The notes below the pieces were generated by a model. That model was not told the DNA's origin. It searched no databases and saw nothing but the letters and a program-made list of their open reading frames with translations. Positions 20,978 to 24,029 of a stretch of DNA of 24,029 bases are shown piece after piece. The stretch comes from CAG-452 sp045531335 (GTDB lineage Bacteria; Bacillota; Clostridia; TANB77; CAG-508): positions 1 through 24,029 of the forward strand of contig JAZSDU010000012.1 of the NCBI GenBank assembly GCA_045531335.1, given 5' to 3'. The position numbers and the translations under genes were made by a program. Each line of letters opens with the position of its first letter. Position 1 is the stretch's first letter.

Positions 20978-22159
20978 TTATTTTCTCAATCCTAGATATC
21001 TATAAGGATTGTCTATTTTTCCTGTTTTAGCGATTTCTTCTAAATCATTATATACAGATTCAATATCATCTGATTTTGTATCTCTTCCACCAATACCATA
21101 TACATAGTTAACCATAGGAACTTGTTTTTTGTTTACATACATAGCTGATGTTACATCTTCAAATAATGCACCTCCTGCTGCATTCAATGAATCTGCTTTA
21201 TCTAAAATCGCAACTGCTTTTACATGTTCTAAAGCTTTAGCTATTTCTTCAGCAGGAAATGGTCTAAATACTCTTAGTTTTAGAAGTCCTGCTTTTATTC
21301 CTTTTTCTCTCAAAGAATCTACAACATATTTTGTTGTTCCTGCTGTTGAGTTCATACATACTATTGCTATTTCTGCATCTTCTAATCTATATTCCTCAAA
21401 GAAAGAATATTTTCTTCCAGTCATCTTTTCAAATTCTTTTGCTACTTCTAATATCACTTTTTTTGCATTTCTCATTGCATCTGCTTGCTGAGTTTTATGT
21501 TCAAATAAATATGCTTGTAAATCTAGTGGTCCTACTGCTATTGGATTTTCTTTATTTAAAAGATATTGCTCAGGATTATATTCTCCTACAAAACTCTTTA
21601 CTTTATCATCTTCTATTAATTCTATATTTTCAATAGAATGTGATGTTATAAAACCATCTTGGCATACCATTAATGGTAATTTTACATCTTTATGCTCTGC
21701 AATTCTGTGTGCCATTATTAAATTGTCGTATGCTTCTTGATTATTCTCTGAAAATAACATTATCCATCCGCTATCACGAACTCCCATTGCATCTGAATGG
21801 TCATTGTGTATATTTAAAGGTCCTGACACTGCTCTATTAACTAGTGACATTACTATTGGAAGTCTTAAGCTAGATGCAATATATATCATTTCCCACATTA
21901 GTGATAATCCATTTGCAGATGTTGCAGTCATTGCTCTTGAGCCTGCTGCTTCTGCACCAATAGTAGCTGCCATTGCGCTATGCTCACTTTCTACTGCTAC
22001 GAACTCTGTATTAACATCTCCATTACTTACAAATGTTGAAAAATATTGTGGTATTTCTGTTGATGGTGTTATCGGGAAAGCTGCTACTACATCTGGATTT
22101 ATTTGTTTCATTGCAATAGCTGCTGCTTCATTACCACTTAAACGTTCTCTAATTGACAT
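20978..22159 (-). CDS. porA: Pyruvate:ferredoxin oxidoreductase, alpha subunit
   Basis: A 393-residue alpha subunit. It begins MSIRERLSGNEAAAIAMKQI, with AFPITPSTEIPQ (pyrimidine-binding end of the TPP pocket), EFVAVESEHSAMAATIGAEAAGSRAMTATS (interface and transketolase-like domain I), DSGWIMLFSENNQEAYD, PLMVCQDGFITSH, and a C-terminal transketolase-like domain (VKAVAILDKADSL, GGALFEDV, VYGIGGRD). AGGAAA-type ribosome site precedes the start. It lies third in the operon; 277 bases from porD, filled by a split repeat and a 125-base palindrome, which is unusually long inside an operon. Confidence 0.94.
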   Translation of the reverse strand: MSIRERLSGNEAAAIAMKQINPDVVAAFPITPSTEIPQYFSTFVSNGDVNTEFVAVESEHSAMAATIGAEAAGSRAMTATSANGLSLMWEMIYIASSLRLPIVMSLVNRAVSGPLNIHNDHSDAMGVRDSGWIMLFSENNQEAYDNLIMAHRIAEHKDVKLPLMVCQDGFITSHSIENIELIEDDKVKSFVGEYNPEQYLLNKENPIAVGPLDLQAYLFEHKTQQADAMRNAKKVILEVAKEFEKMTGRKYSFFEEYRLEDAEIAIVCMNSTAGTTKYVVDSLREKGIKAGLLKLRVFRPFPAEEIAKALEHVKAVAILDKADSLNAAGGALFEDVTSAMYVNKKQVPMVNYVYGIGGRDTKSDDIESVYNDLEEIAKTGKIDNPYRYLGLRK

Positions 22160-22188
22160 TTTATTTCCTCCCTTTTATTATCTTTCTT

Positions 22189-22284
22189 TGGGCGGACAGG
22201 GTCGTCCGCCCCTACATAACTTTTATTTCATTGTTTTAGGTAATTTCTTCGACGTGCGGGTCGATTTAGGCATCGACCCCTACA
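22189..22284. repeat. Two repeat half-units in direct order
   Basis: GGGCGGAC/GTCCGCCCCTACA (22189-22215) and GGGTCGAT/ATCGACCCCTACA (22258-22284) are both half-elements ending CCCCTACA, in the same orientation rather than inverted, separated by about 40 AT-rich bases. In read-out on the minus strand each is TGTAGGGG plus a hairpin. Confidence 0.7.
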
Positions 22285-22303
22285 AATAATTTTTGATTTC
22301 ATA

Positions 22304-22428
22304 AAAACGAATCAAAAATGGTAGATTGTGCATTTTTCGTAATTATAAAAACCGGAGGTGTGCGTGTGCACATTGAGGATTTTTATAATTTAAGAAAAAT
22401 GTGCAGGATGCCGTTTTTCATTCGTTTT
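22304..22428. repeat. 125-base imperfect palindrome inside the por operon
   Basis: Ends AAAACGAAT and ATTCGTTTT pair; inside them AAAAATGG/CCGTTTTT, TGTGCATTTTTC/GAAAAATGTGCA and AATTATAAAAA/TTTTTATAATT keep pairing towards a GTGTGC/GTGCAC-rich centre near 22366. It has no GTAG tag and is unlike the other repeats. It begins eight bases beyond the porD stop codon. A structured RNA, a small mobile element or an mRNA processing site are all possible. Confidence 0.65.
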
Positions 22429-22436
22429 AATTTGTT

Positions 22437-22718
22437 TTACTCCATTGTAATTGCGCCAAAAGGGCAAACCTTAGCACAAACTCCACATCCCTTGCAATAA
22501 TCATAATTAAAATCTTCTCTTTTTTGTTCTTTATTTACTGGTATTGCATCATCTGGACATACTGGAAAGCACATTCCACATTGTTTGCACTTTTCTGATA
22601 AAAATACAGGTTTTGTACTTCTCCAATCTCCTGTTTTAAACTCTTTTGCATTTCCAGCATCATATATATCTCCACCTGGTGTTAATTCTTCCATAGGAGT
22701 TCTTGAATTTATTTTCAT
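22437..22718 (-). CDS. porD: Pyruvate:ferredoxin oxidoreductase, delta (2x[4Fe-4S] ferredoxin) subunit
   Basis: A 93-residue subunit with two ferredoxin motifs: CKQCGMCFPVCP and CKGCGVCAKVCP, each giving ligands for a 4Fe-4S cluster and carrying electrons from the beta subunit to external ferredoxin. The N-terminal part (GGDIYDAGNAKEFKTGDWRS) is that of PorD, not a free ferredoxin. Its ATG overlaps the porG stop codon by four bases (22715-22718), showing tight coupling. It is the second gene of the operon. Confidence 0.95.
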   Translation of the reverse strand: MKINSRTPMEELTPGGDIYDAGNAKEFKTGDWRSTKPVFLSEKCKQCGMCFPVCPDDAIPVNKEQKREDFNYDYCKGCGVCAKVCPFGAITME

Positions 22719-23293
22719 ATTTGTTCAACCTCCTTTAAAGCCATTTCTAATGCCTTCATATTGCCTTCAATAACTTCTGGTTTTTTAGCAAATTTGTGTT
22801 TAAATGATCCTTTCATATCATTTAACAATTCTTCATCTGTCATAACCTCACTTACTTTTACTATTGCAGCAAGCATTGCAGTATTTGGAAAATACTTTCC
22901 TAAACATTCTTCAGATATCTTTCTTGCATCTATTTTGTAGATTTTTCCTTCATACCCTTTTAAATATTTTTTTATTTCTTCTGATTCTTTTGTTGTATTA
23001 ATAACTATTGCTCCTGTAGATTTTAATCCTGCTGTTACATCTACACTTTCTAATAATGTATCATCTACTACTACAACATAATTTGGTTCATATATATTAC
23101 TATGTATTGTAATTGGTTTGTTACTAATTCTGTTATATGCAGTTATAGGTGCTCCCATTCTCTCTGGTCCGTATTCTGGAAATCCTTGTATGTATTTTCC
23201 AGTATTAAAAGCTGCATCTGCCAAAAGAAGTGATGCTGTTTTTGCACCTTGTCCACCACGTCCATGCCATCTTATTTCAATTAAGTTGTCCAT
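22715..23293 (-). CDS. porG: Pyruvate:ferredoxin oxidoreductase, gamma subunit
   Basis: The gamma subunit forms the complex with alpha, beta and delta. The 192-residue product has EIRWHGRGGQGAKTAS near its start, FPEYGPERMGAPI, IHSNIYEPNYVVVVDDTLLE, and NTAMLAAIVK, all typical of the 2-oxoacid:acceptor gamma family. I chose ATG at 23293: the earlier GTG (23302) touches the GGAGGAG Shine-Dalgarno, whereas this ATG is nine bases past it. It heads the operon; its promoter is at 23332-23360. Confidence 0.95.
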   Translation of the reverse strand: MDNLIEIRWHGRGGQGAKTASLLLADAAFNTGKYIQGFPEYGPERMGAPITAYNRISNKPITIHSNIYEPNYVVVVDDTLLESVDVTAGLKSTGAIVINTTKESEEIKKYLKGYEGKIYKIDARKISEECLGKYFPNTAMLAAIVKVSEVMTDEELLNDMKGSFKHKFAKKPEVIEGNMKALEMALKEVEQI

Positions 23294-23331
23294 TAAAAAC
23301 ACTCCTCCTTTTTATAGTTTTTAACGTGTTA

Positions 23332-23360
23332 AGTATATTCCCAAAAGCCTTAAAAGTCAA
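23332..23360 (-). promoter_or_regulatory. Promoter of the por operon
   Basis: On the minus strand TTGACT (23360-23355), 17-base spacer, TATACT (23337-23332). A TTAAC-GT-GTTAA palindrome (23321-23332) lies across the predicted transcript start and could be an operator. It diverges from the promoter at 23377-23405. Confidence 0.75.
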
Positions 23361-23376
23361 GGTGGAGTACTCAAAT

Positions 23377-23405
23377 TTGAATTTTTTATTTATATGTGGT
23401 ATAAT
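23377..23405 (+). promoter_or_regulatory. Promoter of the small membrane protein gene
   Basis: TTGAAT (23377-23382), 17-base spacer, TATAAT (23400-23405) with TG one base before the -10. Confidence 0.75.
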
Positions 23406-23474
23406 AATATTGTAAATGGGCGTTAAGCTTTAATTTATAAATTAAATATTTAAACTGAAGGGAGACATATAATT

Positions 23475-23891
23475 ATGTCTAGAAAAGTAAAAAAGCTTCA
23501 AAGATTTATCAACATTTCAGAAATAGTGGCATTTGCTGCTATCGCAATCAGCATTTTGCTGGGAATTGTTCTTTCAGGCGAACCAACATCAGAAGAAGGA
23601 GAAAGAATTCAGTATATATGCTTATTCTCTTTAATAGTAATAATGCTTCTTTCTTTTGCATTTATATTTTTCTTAGAAAAAATTTTATTGCCTCGTTTTT
23701 TAAAACGAAAAGAATTAGAAGACTATAAGAGAAGAGCCGCTAAGGTTCAAGCATCAGCTGAAACTAAAAAAGAGCTCCAAGACTGTCTCATATCGATTGG
23801 AAAAGCAGACCCTAAAACTCTGGTTACCATTGATTTAGGTATGTCGAAAGAACTTAAAAATTTGAGAGATGATTATTTCACACTCTCATAA
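23475..23891 (+). CDS. Small two-segment membrane protein, unrecognised
   Basis: A 138-residue protein. AAGGGAG precedes the start, with a promoter upstream and a terminator right after, so it is expressed alone. Two hydrophobic segments (about residues 14-32 and 50-70) flank a short loop with GEPTSEEGER. The C-terminal 65 residues are soluble and charged (LPRFLKRKELEDYKRRAAKVQASAETKKELQD, then ISIGKADPKTLVTIDLG), probably cytoplasmic and partly helical. C-ending codons (ATC, AAC, CTC) are more frequent than in neighbours, as in the small gene at 2222. No family recognised; a Holin-like or accessory envelope role cannot be told apart. Confidence 0.8.
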   Translation: MSRKVKKLQRFINISEIVAFAAIAISILLGIVLSGEPTSEEGERIQYICLFSLIVIMLLSFAFIFFLEKILLPRFLKRKELEDYKRRAAKVQASAETKKELQDCLISIGKADPKTLVTIDLGMSKELKNLRDDYFTLS

Positions 23892-23899
23892 ATAAATTT

Positions 23900-23923
23900 C
23901 CTCCGGCATAGCCGGAGGTTTTT
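23900..23923 (+). terminator. Rho-independent terminator of the membrane protein gene
   Basis: CCTCCGGC (23900-23907) pairs with GCCGGAGG (23911-23918) over a three-base loop, then five T. Confidence 0.9.
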
Positions 23924-23928
23924 CCTTT

Positions 23929-24029
23929 CCGCCTAAAAGGCTTCTCTACTGGCTCCCACTAAAGTGGCCTTTGCGACTGACTCTTGCAATCGTCAGTCGC
24001 TACCCCTTAAAGGGGTCGATATCTTCTAG
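23929..24029. repeat. Row of four further hairpins at window edge
   Basis: After the terminator come GCC-TTTTA-type GCCTAAAAGGC (23931-23941), CCACT/AGTGG (23956-23967), a perfect 9-bp stem GCGACTGAC/GTCAGTCGC (23973-23981 with 23992-24000), and ACCCCTT/AAGGGGT (24002-24016), almost end to end. No reading frame or T-run follows. The set probably continues past the window. Nature unknown: tandem small repeats or a structured RNA. Confidence 0.6.

Noticed and set aside
1372..22284. CRISPR array from the repeated GC-rich units
   Set aside because: Copies are kilobases apart, inverted and between genes, with no regular spacers and no cas genes.
22318..22500. 60-codon plus-strand reading frame
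   Set aside because: It lies in the 125-base palindrome and runs antisense into porD, with no ribosome site.
23321..23332. Rex redox-repressor site at the por promoter
   Set aside because: The TTAAC/GTTAA palindrome has the wrong order and spacing for the usual TTGT...ACAA Rex box.

Overview
The window is AT-rich chromosomal DNA of an anaerobic, probably gut-type, member of the Clostridia (Bacillota). Signs of this are the strong Shine-Dalgarno sites, a glmS ribozyme, a four-subunit pyruvate:ferredoxin oxidoreductase, an EndoA-type MazF, a mutS2 gene and AGA as the main arginine codon. No rRNA, tRNA or CRISPR was seen. The species cannot be named from sequence alone.

Layout. 1-2090: ruvA and rarA (DNA repair), minus strand. 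2140-2420: a free-standing 53-codon gene with its own promoter and terminator. 2487-4525: glmS behind its ribozyme. 4650-7410: plus-strand genes for a membrane-anchored J-domain protein, an XRE regulator, and an NfeD/SPFH pair. 7418-9950: minus-strand pilin-like/phage-tail-like hybrid, MazF, and a LolA/GerS-like secreted protein. 10100-13990: minus-strand minD-minE-rodA-dusB (division, cell shape, tRNA modification). 14205-17925: convergent mutS2 and cca. 17945-18201: a compact convergent two-RNA locus. 18210-23360: a flavoprotein and the porG-porD-porA-porB operon. 23377-24029: a small membrane protein, then a row of hairpins.

The main observation is that five otherwise intact genes (rarA, dusB, rodA, mutS2, cca) are each broken by one extra C placed exactly before a conserved GGA or GGT glycine codon, on the coding strand whichever way the gene points. 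Each extra C makes an in-frame CGG. I found no other in-frame CGG in about 6,770 codons of the reconstructed genes. This fits ribosomes skipping one base (+1 frameshift) at a CGG codon that is unassigned or hardly decoded, used repeatedly in housekeeping genes. Chance sequencing error is the main rival explanation.

The second observation is a locus at 17949-18201 built like the Fst/par type I toxin-antitoxin: a 22-residue hydrophobic peptide, a convergent antisense RNA with a perfect consensus promoter, a shared two-way terminator, and direct repeats that make the antisense RNA complementary to the toxin start codon.

The intergenic spaces are full of GTAG-tagged GC-rich hairpin pairs resembling REP/BIME elements, a second GGGAC/GTCCC repeat family, and several long palindromes.
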